Below are positions 1 to 7,881 of a DNA stretch of 64,000 nt, piece after piece. Both the position numbers and the translations under genes were made by a program. Origin of the DNA: SIG607 sp036307305 (lineage in GTDB: Bacteria > Bacillota > Clostridia > Oscillospirales > Acutalibacteraceae). Below the pieces are notes generated by a model. That model made no database searches and was not told the DNA's origin. It saw nothing but the letters and a program-made list of their open reading frames with translations. The stretch covers positions 1 through 64,000 of the forward strand of contig JAXJXV010000014.1 of the NCBI GenBank assembly GCA_036307305.1, in the 5' to 3' direction. Position 1 is the first letter of the stretch. Every line of letters begins with the position of its first letter.

Positions 1-5
1 GAAGA

Positions 6-378
6 CGGCAGCCGCACTACGTGCGTTACCCTCAGAAATATAGTCGTACTGCTTGCTTGGAGCGCGTCGCATTACTCCTTATTTCTTCACCTCAGCGCAT
101 TGCCTTCATCATCCACCGGATGCGGCAAAGCACTTCGCCCAATTCCGCCACACCCGCAGATATAAATATTAAGATTCAGTTTGTATATGTTAAAGAATAA
201 AGAGGAAAAACGGCATCCGCACTACGTGCGTTACCCTCAGAAATATAGTCGTACTGCTTGCTTGGAGCGCGTCGCATTACTCCTTATTTCTTCACCTCAG
301 CGCATTGCCTTCATCATCCACCGGATGCGGCAAAGCGCTTCGCCCAATTCCGCCACACCCGCAGATATAAATGTTAAG
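6..378 (-). repeat. Tandem 168-bp repeat with tRNA-Leu 5'-end fragment
   Basis: Positions 6-173 and 211-378 are near-identical direct copies at a 205-bp offset with only a few mismatches. Read on the minus strand, each begins (139-157 and 344-362) with GCGGGTGTGGCGGAATTGG, which looks like the acceptor strand and D-arm start of a bacterial tRNA-Leu. It then diverges into an unrelated sequence with short hairpins, such as GCGAAG..CTTTGC. No anticodon arm, T-arm or 3' half follows, so these are tRNA fragments and not genes. A parent tRNA-Leu might lie to the left of the window. The repeat occupies most of the gene-free first 500 bases. Confidence 0.75.
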
Positions 379-475
379 GTTATCACATACATATATAAAA
401 GTATATATTGTAAGCATCGGTTTTGTGTGCCTATATATTCTATAATAAATGTTTATGTATGTCAAGAAAAACTAA

Positions 476-504
476 TTGATTTTATAATAAAGATGTGATA
501 TAAT
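476..504 (+). promoter_or_regulatory. Sigma-A-type promoter for the nucleotide-kinase-like gene
   Basis: TTGATT (476-481), a 17-bp spacer and TATAAT (499-504), about 60 bp upstream of the ATG at 566. Confidence 0.6.
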
Positions 505-565
505 AACAAAAAAAGAATAAAATATTGCCGTATTTTATATAAAATACACAGAAAGGGCGACGTTT

Positions 566-1189
566 ATGGCTAATAATTTCGTTATAACAATTGGTAGAGA
601 GTTTGGAAGCGGCGGTCACGAAATCGCTAAAATATTGGCTGAGTCTTTGGGAGTTAAGTTTTACGATAAAGAACTTTTGGATTTGGCTGCTAAAAATAGT
701 GGGTTGAGCGCTGATATATTAAAGGATTACGATGAAAAACCAACGAACAGTTTTCTCTATTCACTATCCCTTGGGGCATATTCATATGAAAGCGTTTTAA
801 GCGGAGTTCCTAATCTTCCTCTCGTTGATAAGGTATTTTCCGTTCAAGCAGAAATAATAAGAGAAATAGCCTCAAAGGAGTCTTGTATTATTGTGGGCAG
901 ATGTGCTGACAGTATTTTAAAGGATTATGACAATCTTTTGTCGGTATTTATCCATGCTGACGTAAAACAGAGAGCTCGTCGTGTAATGGAATTTGAGCAC
1001 ATCACTTTTGATAAGGCAGTGGATATGGTTAAAAAATCTGATAAAAAGAGGGCAAGCTATCATAACTATTTTTCTGATAATAAATGGGGCGATGCCCGTT
1101 CTTACGACCTTTGTATAGATAGCAAAATCGGATTTGAAAATGTTGCTCATATAATCAAATACTGTATTCAGGAAAAAATACACGGATAA
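566..1189 (+). CDS. Cytidylate kinase-like family protein
   Basis: This 207-residue protein begins VITIGREFGSGG (residues 6-17), the hallmark of the cytidylate-kinase-like family (Pfam AAK_33 type). That family resembles Cmk in fold but replaces the classical GxxGxGK[ST] P-loop with a Gly-rich loop lacking the lysine, as here. A second conserved segment, IIVGRCAD, lies near residue 110. The family is presumed to be a nucleotide or small-molecule kinase, but its substrate is not established and nothing here fixes it. The gene stands alone between its own promoter and a downstream hairpin terminator. A GAAAGGG element precedes the ATG. Confidence 0.8.
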   Translation: MANNFVITIGREFGSGGHEIAKILAESLGVKFYDKELLDLAAKNSGLSADILKDYDEKPTNSFLYSLSLGAYSYESVLSGVPNLPLVDKVFSVQAEIIREIASKESCIIVGRCADSILKDYDNLLSVFIHADVKQRARRVMEFEHITFDKAVDMVKKSDKKRASYHNYFSDNKWGDARSYDLCIDSKIGFENVAHIIKYCIQEKIHG

Positions 1190-1200
1190 AAAATAACAGA

Positions 1201-1245
1201 ACGCCTACCTTTTCCATAGTATATAAGGAAGGGTAGGTGTTTTTA
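1201..1245 (+). terminator. Intrinsic terminator after the kinase-like gene
   Basis: Imperfect inverted repeat 1201-1215 / 1227-1240 (ACGCCTACC... pairing with ...GGTAGGTGT) followed by TTTTT. Confidence 0.7.
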
Positions 1246-1246
1246 T

Positions 1247-1915
1247 GTGCGGAGAATAAAATACAAACGTATTTTTATTGTATTTCTCGTAATCTTTTTA
1301 ATAATTTGTACTGTTTTTGTCGTTGACAAAAGAATGAGGACAGTGATATATGATTACAGCGCTTCTATGGGCGAAACAATAATGATAAAAACTGTGGAAC
1401 AGATTGTCAGCGACCTTTTTACAGAGGAAAACGTTGATTATAGCGACCTCGTTTATTTGCAGCGCGATGACGGTGGACTAGTAACTTCGCTACAGGTTAA
1501 TGCGACAAAAATTAATTATCTTAAATCTCAGATTTCAGTAAGGGTCGCCGAGGAAATAGAAAAAGGAGAAAGGTTTACTCTGGCTATTCCTATGGGTACG
1601 ATTATAGGAAATGAGTATACTGTTGGCAGAGGTCCTGATATAAAATTCAAAATGCAGATAACCACCACCATATTTGCTGATTTCGTTAGTGATTTTCATT
1701 CTGCAGGAATTAATCAGGTGCTTCATCAGATACATATACGTGTAAAAATGAACGGAAGCGTGGTAATACCCTGGTTTCGTTCGTCTTTTAATGCGCAAAC
1801 CGATGTAATTGCTGCTGAGACGGTAATTGTAGGAATAACTCCCGACGCTTATACAAACGTTATAGAAGCCGGAACCGATGCTACGGAAGATATTTTTGAC
1901 TTTGGAACCCATTAA
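1247..1915 (+). CDS. yunB: Sporulation protein YunB
   Basis: This 222-residue protein has an N-terminal membrane anchor at about residues 8-27 and a YunB-like extracytoplasmic domain. Supporting landmarks are the segments AIPMGTIIGNEY and GINQVLHQI, both typical of YunB. In Bacillus the protein is a sporulation protein of the SigE regulon with unknown biochemistry. The reading frame opens at GTG 1247, because the overlapping ATG at 1245 is in another frame; no strong Shine-Dalgarno is visible, so the start is uncertain. It lies directly after a terminator and ends at a bidirectional terminator shared with the convergent Nudix gene. It suggests the organism sporulates. Confidence 0.85.
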   Translation: MRRIKYKRIFIVFLVIFLIICTVFVVDKRMRTVIYDYSASMGETIMIKTVEQIVSDLFTEENVDYSDLVYLQRDDGGLVTSLQVNATKINYLKSQISVRVAEEIEKGERFTLAIPMGTIIGNEYTVGRGPDIKFKMQITTTIFADFVSDFHSAGINQVLHQIHIRVKMNGSVVIPWFRSSFNAQTDVIAAETVIVGITPDAYTNVIEAGTDATEDIFDFGTH

Positions 1916-1942
1916 AAAGCAGGTCACAGGACCTGCTTTTTT
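1914..1942. terminator. Bidirectional terminator between convergent genes
   Basis: AAAAAGCAGGTC-ACA-GGACCTGCTTTTTT forms a perfect stem with T-tracts on both strands. It serves yunB (+) and the Nudix gene (-). Confidence 0.85.
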
Positions 1943-2403
1943 ATCTGTCTGTCAACAAAGTGTACAAGCTTATCACTATGTAGATTGTCTATCAGTTCTT
2001 TCAAATTTTCAGGAAACGTCTTTACGCTGTTTATCGAAGAAAGAGGTAACCATTTATATGTAATGCCGTTTTGTACCGAGCCAACAGTTTTAATAGGATT
2101 AGAGCTTATTATAGTAAATGTATAATAAAAGCAAATTTCGTGACATGGATACTTTTCTCTTAAATAGAGGCTTTCACCTATCCATTTTAAGTCGTCTACT
2201 ATAACGTCGGCGTTGAGTTCTTTGTTCAGGTATTCTTCCAACGCTTCTTCTGAAGTTTTTGAAAAATTAACGTAACAGCCTGGTAAGGCATATCCGCCGT
2301 TATGATTTGTTTTGCAAAGAAGAACACGCTCTTTATTTAAACATATACCTGCTGTTCTTAAACCGAAAACGTTATCGTTGGCTTTTAGTAAAATATCATT
2401 CAT
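1924..2403 (-). CDS. Nudix-fold protein with degenerate Nudix box
   Basis: This 159-residue protein has the Nudix hydrolase fold layout: an N-terminal beta segment (GLRTAGICLNKERVLL), the substrate-side YALPG segment, then the helix that normally holds the Nudix box. Canonical boxes read Gx5Ex7REUxEExGU. Here the helix reads EALEEYLNKELNADV, so the REU and first EE positions become E-Y-L and N-K. The metal-binding glutamates are therefore largely missing. Catalysis may be weak or lost; alternatively the protein may bind a nucleotide metabolite without hydrolysing it. The gene is 8 bp downstream of the ACT-domain gene and probably co-transcribed with it. The fold assignment is firm; the substrate is unknown. 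Confidence 0.75.
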   Translation of the reverse strand: MNDILLKANDNVFGLRTAGICLNKERVLLCKTNHNGGYALPGCYVNFSKTSEEALEEYLNKELNADVIVDDLKWIGESLYLREKYPCHEICFYYTFTIISSNPIKTVGSVQNGITYKWLPLSSINSVKTFPENLKELIDNLHSDKLVHFVDRQIKKQVL

Positions 2404-2411
2404 TTTTTTAC

Positions 2412-2843
2412 CTATATAATTTTGACGGAAATAACTCCGTCTATTTCTCTCAGTTGCTTCATAAGTTCTTCTATAGAGGTTGTTATATCATTAACGTTAG
2501 CCGTAAGTGTAACTGCGGCAATCTGGTCAACGGGATGGTTTTGATTAATCGTAAGTATATTTACACCGCTATGGTATAATTTGGCGGTAAGTGCAGAAAA
2601 TACACCTGCACGGTCGCAAAGCATTGCGCTGATGCAGATATTTTTAGAAGTACTTTGTGCGTCGTATGCAAACACACAGTCTTTATATTTATAAAAAGCA
2701 CTTCTTGAAATACCTGCCTTTGAAGCTGCTGAGCTAACGTTTGAGCAACTGCCGTTTTTTAGCAATTCTTTAGCATAAAGGACTTTTAAATATATATCAG
2801 GCAAAGCTGAGGCTTTAATAAGGAGCATATCATATTCCTTCAT
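2412..2843 (-). CDS. pheB: ACT-domain protein, PheB (UPF0735) family
   Basis: This 143-residue protein has two parts. The N-terminal 65 residues include a helix-turn-helix-like segment (VSSAASKAGISRSAFYKYKD). Residues about 70-143 form an ACT domain (ICISAMLCDRAGVFSALTAKLYHSG). This matches the UPF0735/PheB family, small regulators named in Bacillus for linkage to phenylalanine metabolism. ACT domains usually bind amino acids, so amino-acid-responsive regulation is likely but the ligand is unknown. It is the first gene of a two-gene minus-strand operon with a promoter at 2876-2904, divergent from ytvI. Confidence 0.85.
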   Translation of the reverse strand: MKEYDMLLIKASALPDIYLKVLYAKELLKNGSCSNVSSAASKAGISRSAFYKYKDCVFAYDAQSTSKNICISAMLCDRAGVFSALTAKLYHSGVNILTINQNHPVDQIAAVTLTANVNDITTSIEELMKQLREIDGVISVKII

Positions 2844-2875
2844 TTTTGTACACCGTCCAAAAACATATTTTTTTA

Positions 2876-2904
2876 ATTATATATTATGAGTAAAGAAAAA
2901 TCAA
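2876..2904 (-). promoter_or_regulatory. Sigma-A-type promoter for the pheB-Nudix operon
   Basis: Reading the minus strand: TTGATT (2904-2899), a 17-bp spacer and TATAAT (2881-2876), about 33 bp before the pheB ATG. It lies in the 81-bp divergent intergenic region shared with ytvI. Confidence 0.65.
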
Positions 2905-2924
2905 CCTAAATATGAGGTGAAAGC

Positions 2925-3974
2925 TTGAATAACGAAAGAAAAAAGAAATTTCTTATATACGTTGCTTATGTGGGGGTAATTATAGGACTTTTGTATTTCC
3001 TTTTGAGATTTTGTCTTGCATATCTTTTGCCATTTGCTATAGGTACCTTGATTGCCTTGGCGGTTCAAAAACCCGCCTTATATATCCATTCTAAAATAAA
3101 GCTTAGTAAAGGCACGACAGCTTTGCTTTTGGTGATTTTCATATACTTTTTACTGATTGTGTTAATAGGTATTATTGGGAGCAGAGTTTATGTTTTTGCC
3201 GCTGATTTTACCCACAGAACTCCTGGAATTATCGAAAAGTTAAGCCTATCCATAAAGCAGTTTTCAGAAAAAATCAGTGAAATGACACAGGGGAGTCAGG
3301 GTGAATATCTTTCTTCTGCGGTATATTCATTTTTTCAGAAATTCGTCGACAAAATATCTGATGCAATATCGGCATTTTTTACACAGTTCGCAACTTTGCT
3401 TCCCGGATTAATATTGAGTATTTTTGTTACTGCTATAACAGGCTGTTATATTGCTAAGGATTTTGAAAAACTAAAGGAAAACGCCTGTCTTGCATTAGGA
3501 GAGGAAAACACCCTTAAAATCAAGAAAATTTGGACAATTACGGTAAAAAATGTTTTTGGTCTTGCTAAAGGCTATCTTATTCTCTCTTTTATAGCTTTTG
3601 TAGAGTTGGCGGTGGGATTTTTACTTATAAAAGTGAAAAATGCAGTAAAGATTGCTTTTTTGGTAGCAATAGTAGATATGTTGCCTGTGCTTGGAAGCGG
3701 TACGGTTCTTTTGCCGTGGGTTATGGTATGTATGTTCAACGGGAACACTGCGAAAGCGGTGGGACTTGCGGTCATTTATGTGGTGGTTACTGTTGTAAGG
3801 AATGTAATGGAACCTAAAATAATGAGTAAACAGGTTGGACTTCATCCCGTAATAGCTTTGCTGTCAATAGTTTTAGGTCTTAAAATATTTGGATTTGCAG
3901 GTCTTATAGCAGTGCCTGTTATTGTGACGGTAGGATATCATTATATAGCTGAAAAAGTAACAGAAAATGATTGA
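2925..3974 (+). CDS. ytvI: Sporulation integral membrane protein YtvI (AI-2E transporter family)
   Basis: This 349-residue polytopic membrane protein starts with a positively charged tail and has paired hydrophobic helices at about residues 8-50 and 60-85, a long polar segment (about 90-140), then four or five more helices. The organisation and the C-terminal LHPVIALLSIVLGLKIFG motif match the AI-2E/PerM permease superfamily, in which the sporulation protein YtvI belongs. The start is TTG 2925, chosen because GAGGTG (2914-2919) is well placed and no ATG fits. It is a second sporulation-linked gene near yunB. The transported substrate, if any, is unknown. Confidence 0.8.
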   Translation: MNNERKKKFLIYVAYVGVIIGLLYFLLRFCLAYLLPFAIGTLIALAVQKPALYIHSKIKLSKGTTALLLVIFIYFLLIVLIGIIGSRVYVFAADFTHRTPGIIEKLSLSIKQFSEKISEMTQGSQGEYLSSAVYSFFQKFVDKISDAISAFFTQFATLLPGLILSIFVTAITGCYIAKDFEKLKENACLALGEENTLKIKKIWTITVKNVFGLAKGYLILSFIAFVELAVGFLLIKVKNAVKIAFLVAIVDMLPVLGSGTVLLPWVMVCMFNGNTAKAVGLAVIYVVVTVVRNVMEPKIMSKQVGLHPVIALLSIVLGLKIFGFAGLIAVPVIVTVGYHYIAEKVTEND

Positions 3975-4047
3975 CGGCATAGTATGTAATGTATTGCATA
4001 GCATAGCTTTGCAGTACTAATTACCGCAAATAAGGCGGCAAGTAAAA

Positions 4048-4266
4048 ATGAATGAATATACTATTGCAACAGGAACGGTAACCAGTGCCATTAAAGGAAG
4101 AGAAATACTGAAAAGAAAAGGTATTTACGCTGAGATAGAGAGAATGAAAGCAACTGAAAAACAATACGGTTGCGGCTATTCTATAGCGGTACGGGGAAAT
4201 ATAAATGAAATTGAGACGGCTTTAAAACAGGCTAACGTAAAAATACTAAAGATTTTACCAAGATGA
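4048..4266 (+). CDS. DUF3343 protein, putative Se/S carrier-like
   Basis: This 72-residue protein matches the small DUF3343 family, annotated as putative Se/S carrier proteins because they occur next to cysteine desulfurase/selenocysteine lyase-like enzymes. That context holds here, since a NifS-like aminotransferase follows 45 bp later. The single cysteine in KQYGCGYSIAV (about residue 49) is the plausible carrier residue. A strong hairpin terminator separates the two genes, so co-transcription may depend on readthrough. The function is inferred from family and context only. Confidence 0.75.
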   Translation: MNEYTIATGTVTSAIKGREILKRKGIYAEIERMKATEKQYGCGYSIAVRGNINEIETALKQANVKILKILPR

Positions 4267-4295
4267 AGCACAGGTTTTATGCCTGTGCTTTTTTT
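4267..4295 (+). terminator. Intrinsic terminator between DUF3343 and desulfurase genes
   Basis: AGCACAGG (4267-4274) pairs with CCTGTGCT (4282-4289), followed by TTTTTT. The desulfurase Shine-Dalgarno lies just after the T-tract. Confidence 0.8.
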
Positions 4296-4311
4296 GAAAG
4301 AGGGTGAAAAA

Positions 4312-5433
4312 ATGATATATTTTGATAACGCGGCAACCTCTTTTCCAAAACCTCAAAGCGTAATAAATTCCGTGAAAAACGCCCTTGAAAACTACAGCGC
4401 CAATCCTGGAAGAAGCGGACATTCAGCTTCTGTCAAAACGGCAGAAAAAATATACGGGGTCAGGGAGAAAACAGCAAATTTTTTTGGATATGATAAGCCT
4501 GAAAATGTGGTTTTTACAACTAATTGCACACAGGCTGTTAATTTTGTTCTTAAAGGAATTCTTGACAAAGGCGACCATATCCTAATTTCCAATCTCGAGC
4601 ATAATGCCGTGGCGCGTCCTGTTAATAAGCTTAAAAGTCAGGGCGTTGAGGTTACTGTTTTTGATGCTTTTGCGCAGGATATTGAAAGGGAACTTGACTC
4701 TCTTGTAACACCAAAAACCAAGATGGTTTTTTGTCTTCATGCCTCTAACGTTTGCGGTAAGGTTTTACCCATAGAAAAGATAGGCGATTTTTGTAAAAAA
4801 AGAGGTATTTTATTTGGGGTTGATGCGGCTCAGAGTGGGGGTGTTTTGCCCATAGATATGAAAAAATTCTCCATAGATTTTTTATGTGTGGCTTCCCATA
4901 AAGGCCTTTTCGCTCCTATGGGAACGGGCATTTTAATAGCGGATTATCCTTTAAAACAAACCATTTTAGAGGGAGGTACGGGCAGTAATTCAATTAGTCT
5001 TGAACAGGGGAATGATATGCCTGAAATGCTTGAAAGCGGAACGGTGAACGTGCCTGGGATTTTAGGTATCTCTGCGGGTATTGATTTTGTTAAAAAGAGA
5101 GGTATAGACAATATCCGAAAGCACGAAAACGCTCTTTGCGACAGGCTTTTTTCAAGGCTTTACGGTCATAAAAAAATCAGACTTATTGCATCAAGGGAAA
5201 AAATAAGAGTACCTGTTGTTTCCTTTGTGGTGCAGGGTGTTGACAGTAATGCCGTAGCAGAATTTTTGAATAACAAAAATATAGCTGTGAGAGCAGGACT
5301 TCATTGCTCACCTATGGCGCATAAAACACTGGGAACGCTGGATACGGGAACGGTTAGATTTTCTCCCGGAATTACGTCTGACGAGCGACAGGTGGACTAT
5401 TTGTGCAGAGTGCTTTTCGATGCTTTTAGGTGA
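4312..5433 (+). CDS. Cysteine desulfurase / selenocysteine lyase family aminotransferase
   Basis: This 373-residue class V aminotransferase opens with IYFDNAATSFPKPQSV. The PLP-binding Lys197 sits in ASHKG, and a Cys at 332 (RAGLHCSPM) occupies the persulfide-loop position, followed by GTVRFSPG. It should abstract sulfur or selenium from (seleno)cysteine on a PLP cofactor in the cytoplasm. I start it at ATG 4312, behind AGAGGGTG, and not at the in-frame ATG 4279, which lies inside the preceding terminator stem. The neighbouring DUF3343 gene is the usual partner of this subfamily. No selD or selA is present here, so whether it serves S or Se metabolism is unresolved. Confidence 0.85.
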   Translation: MIYFDNAATSFPKPQSVINSVKNALENYSANPGRSGHSASVKTAEKIYGVREKTANFFGYDKPENVVFTTNCTQAVNFVLKGILDKGDHILISNLEHNAVARPVNKLKSQGVEVTVFDAFAQDIERELDSLVTPKTKMVFCLHASNVCGKVLPIEKIGDFCKKRGILFGVDAAQSGGVLPIDMKKFSIDFLCVASHKGLFAPMGTGILIADYPLKQTILEGGTGSNSISLEQGNDMPEMLESGTVNVPGILGISAGIDFVKKRGIDNIRKHENALCDRLFSRLYGHKKIRLIASREKIRVPVVSFVVQGVDSNAVAEFLNNKNIAVRAGLHCSPMAHKTLGTLDTGTVRFSPGITSDERQVDYLCRVLFDAFR

Positions 5434-5470
5434 TAAATACTAATTATTTATTAAAATTATAAAAAATCTA

Positions 5471-5499
5471 TTGAATATGCAAAAAAACTGTGTTAAAAT
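5471..5499 (+). promoter_or_regulatory. Probable promoter for cdaA-cdaR
   Basis: TTGAAT (5471-5476), a 17-bp spacer and TAAAAT (5494-5499), 34 bp before the GTG start of cdaA. Confidence 0.5.
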
Positions 5500-5532
5500 T
5501 AACGTGAAATAATTTGCGTAGGGAATGGTGTT

Positions 5533-6438
5533 GTGGCTGAGTTTATAAACGGAATATACACGCTGTGGAATCAGATAATTTACGCAGTGAGTCATATTTC
5601 TATTTTCGATTTAATTGATATTCTGATTATCGCTTTCTTTATATCCAAGGCGATACATTTTTTGAGAGAGAGTCGCGGAGGGCAGCTTGTTAAAGGTCTG
5701 CTTATACTTGCCGTTGCGTATACCCTGTCTATTTGGTTTGACCTTGTAACTGTACGTTGGTTGCTTACCAAGGTTATGGATTGGGGTATTATTGCTCTTG
5801 CAATCATTTTCCAGCCTGAACTCAGACGCGCTCTTGAAAGAATCGGAAGAAGTAAGCTTGGACAGTTCGGTCACCAAAACAACGCCGACAGCGAAACACT
5901 TAAAAAATCCATTGACAGCATTTGTACTGCTGTTCAGAGTATGCATGACCAGAGAATAGGAGCGCTGGTGGTTTTTGAGAGAACTACTTCCCTTGGCGAT
6001 ATAATCAATACGGGTACCCTTATTAATGCCGACGCTTCGGTGCAGATGGTAGGCAACGTTTTCTATCCTAAATCTCCGCTTCACGACGGCGCTCTTATCG
6101 TTCGTGACGGACGTCTTTTGGCGGCAGGCTGTATTCTCCCTCTTACAGCTAATCCCAATCTAAGCTCACAGCTTGGAACACGTCACCGCGCGGCTATCGG
6201 TATGAGTGAGGTTTCTGATGCGGTTGTTCTTGTTGTTTCCGAAGAAACGGGTAAAATTTCGCTCGTTCAAAACGGAGCTATTGAACGCGGCTTTGATCAA
6301 ACAAGACTGCGTGAGGAATTATATAAATTAATAATCCGCGATGAATTGGCAATGGAAAACGATGGAATTATGAATAAAATCAAAAACTTTATTGACCGCA
6401 TAAAACCTGTTAAAAAAGAAGAAGGAGAGAATGAGTAA
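5533..6438 (+). CDS. cdaA: Diadenylate cyclase CdaA
   Basis: This 301-residue membrane enzyme makes cyclic di-AMP from two ATP. Three hydrophobic helices occupy roughly residues 10-95, followed by the DAC domain. The catalytic DGA motif is at 184-187 (HDGA) and the RHR motif at 217-219. Cyclic di-AMP controls potassium, osmolyte and cell-wall homeostasis in Firmicutes. The start codon is GTG 5533. The stop overlaps the cdaR start by one base (TAATG), the usual coupled arrangement. In many Firmicutes glmM follows cdaR, but it does not here. Confidence 0.95.
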   Translation: MAEFINGIYTLWNQIIYAVSHISIFDLIDILIIAFFISKAIHFLRESRGGQLVKGLLILAVAYTLSIWFDLVTVRWLLTKVMDWGIIALAIIFQPELRRALERIGRSKLGQFGHQNNADSETLKKSIDSICTAVQSMHDQRIGALVVFERTTSLGDIINTGTLINADASVQMVGNVFYPKSPLHDGALIVRDGRLLAAGCILPLTANPNLSSQLGTRHRAAIGMSEVSDAVVLVVSEETGKISLVQNGAIERGFDQTRLREELYKLIIRDELAMENDGIMNKIKNFIDRIKPVKKEEGENE

Positions 6439-7430
6439 TGGAAAAAATCAAAAACTTTTCTCTCAGTAAGCTTTTTTCTAATCGTCGTTTTACAGCGGTG
6501 TTTTCGGTTGTGGTGGCTTTTATTGCGTGGTTGGCTATTTCTGTTAATCAGACCGAAACCAGAACCTCCACCTTCGCCAATATAACCGTTAATTTGGGTA
6601 TAGAAGACAGCTTTGCGGGTAATATGGGACTTGAAGTCGTTTCCGACGACTATATAAAAACAGTAAACGTTACGGTTAACGGACCAAACTATATCGTCAG
6701 CAGTATTAAGCCGTCTGATATTCTTATAAACGCCGATTTGAGTGACGTTACTGCTCCGGGTGAATATAATATTCCTCTTGTTGCTCAGTCCTCAAGCGGT
6801 GTTTCGGGATTTTCTTTCGTTGAAATAAGTCCTAAAAGCATAAAGCTTGTTTTCGACTATGTTGACACAAAGGAATTTGACGTTATAGCTAAAGCCGATA
6901 ACGTAGTTGCGGCTGACGGATTGTATAAGGATACACCTATGCTTAATTATGTAGGAGACAGCAAAAAACTGGCTATTACAGGTCCCAGAAGTAAGATGAA
7001 TCTTATAGACAGGGTAGAAGTAATAGTTAATGAAAAGGACAAAATAAGCGCCAGTCAGACCTACGACGCCGATATAGTTCTTTATGATAAGGACCTTAAC
7101 GTGATTGATAACAGTTATTTCACGTTGCCAACCGAGACTCTTAAGGTTACAGTTCCCATTTATAAAGAGAAGACGGTTGCGGTTATTCCCGTATTTTCGG
7201 GAGAAAGCTACGTGGGCGAAGGCCTTTCTATGATTGAGAGTATATCGCCGTCAAAGGTGACGGTACAGGGCGCTCCCGACGTTATTGATGCTCTTGAGAG
7301 TGTAGAGCTTACTGCTGTAGATATAGCTTCGGTTAAATCGGGAAAAGTAATTGAGGTAGGACTTAATTTGCCGGGTGGTATAAAAGAAGTTAACTCTGTT
7401 ACTACTGTAAAAATAACCATAAAAAAATAA
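6438..7430 (+). CDS. cdaR: CdaR, YbbR-domain regulator of CdaA
   Basis: This 330-residue protein has one N-terminal membrane helix (about residues 15-35) and an extracytoplasmic region of repeated YbbR domains; segments such as NVTVNGPNYIVSSIKPSDI and VTVQGAPDVIDALESV are typical. CdaR proteins bind the membrane part of CdaA and modulate its activity. The gene is translationally coupled to cdaA and ends at a perfect hairpin terminator. Confidence 0.92.
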   Translation: MEKIKNFSLSKLFSNRRFTAVFSVVVAFIAWLAISVNQTETRTSTFANITVNLGIEDSFAGNMGLEVVSDDYIKTVNVTVNGPNYIVSSIKPSDILINADLSDVTAPGEYNIPLVAQSSSGVSGFSFVEISPKSIKLVFDYVDTKEFDVIAKADNVVAADGLYKDTPMLNYVGDSKKLAITGPRSKMNLIDRVEVIVNEKDKISASQTYDADIVLYDKDLNVIDNSYFTLPTETLKVTVPIYKEKTVAVIPVFSGESYVGEGLSMIESISPSKVTVQGAPDVIDALESVELTAVDIASVKSGKVIEVGLNLPGGIKEVNSVTTVKITIKK

Positions 7431-7460
7431 ACAAAAGGGCTTTTTAGCCCTTTTGTCATT
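7431..7460 (+). terminator. Intrinsic terminator after cdaR
   Basis: ACAAAAGGGCT (7431-7441), TTTT loop, AGCCCTTTTGT (7446-7456). The 3' arm supplies part of the -35 of the next promoter. Confidence 0.8.
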
Positions 7461-7481
7461 TATCCGTACTTTGCATATACT
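7453..7481 (+). promoter_or_regulatory. Probable promoter for the recD2 operon
   Basis: TTGTCA (7453-7458), 17 bp, TATACT (7476-7481), overlapping the cdaR terminator and 56 bp before the next gene. Confidence 0.55.
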
Positions 7482-7536
7482 GAGTAGTGAACGACTGTTT
7501 TTTTGTGTTCAGTTTAGTATTAAGCGAGGCGGTAAA

Positions 7537-7881
7537 ATGGCAGAAATTATAGTTTTATTGGTTTTCCTTTTCTTTTCCTCTATAGGCGCGGGTTACGTTA
7601 CATATAGATTATGGCTGTTTTTAATAAGACCTAAAATGAAGAATAAAATTATCTTGGTTACAAGATTGGACGGCGACTGTCAGAAAGAACAGTTTATGTA
7701 TTGCTTTGAAAAATACCGATGGTGCGGAAATGATTATGCAGACAGAATAATAACGGTCTGCGACGGGGAAATAGATGAAACCTGTGAGGCTTTTAACAAA
7801 TGCTATGAAAATATAGTTTGTTGCACAAGCTCACAGCTACCGTTAATTTTAAAATGTGAATTGGAGGAGCAAAGTGGCTGA
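7537..7881 (+). CDS. Small membrane-anchored protein of unknown function
   Basis: This 114-residue protein is not recognised. It has one strongly hydrophobic N-terminal segment (about residues 2-30, with AGYVTYRLWLFL at its end) and a cytoplasmic tail containing six cysteines. The tail pattern (ILVTRLDGDCQKEQFMYCFE, then a DRIITVCDG segment) suggests a small alpha/beta domain. I place the start at ATG 7537 behind GAGGCGG; upstream codons of the open frame fall in the terminator/promoter region. The end overlaps the recD2 start by 8 bp, so the two are probably translated together. Confidence 0.6.
   Translation: MAEIIVLLVFLFFSSIGAGYVTYRLWLFLIRPKMKNKIILVTRLDGDCQKEQFMYCFEKYRWCGNDYADRIITVCDGEIDETCEAFNKCYENIVCCTSSQLPLILKCELEEQSG

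Noticed and set aside
6..378. CRISPR-like array
   Set aside because: There are only two units, far too long (168 bp) and with one 37-bp gap; no cas genes are nearby.
181..498. 105-codon open frame on the + strand near the left end
   Set aside because: It is a translation of the second tandem repeat copy plus A+T-rich spacer, with no ribosome site.
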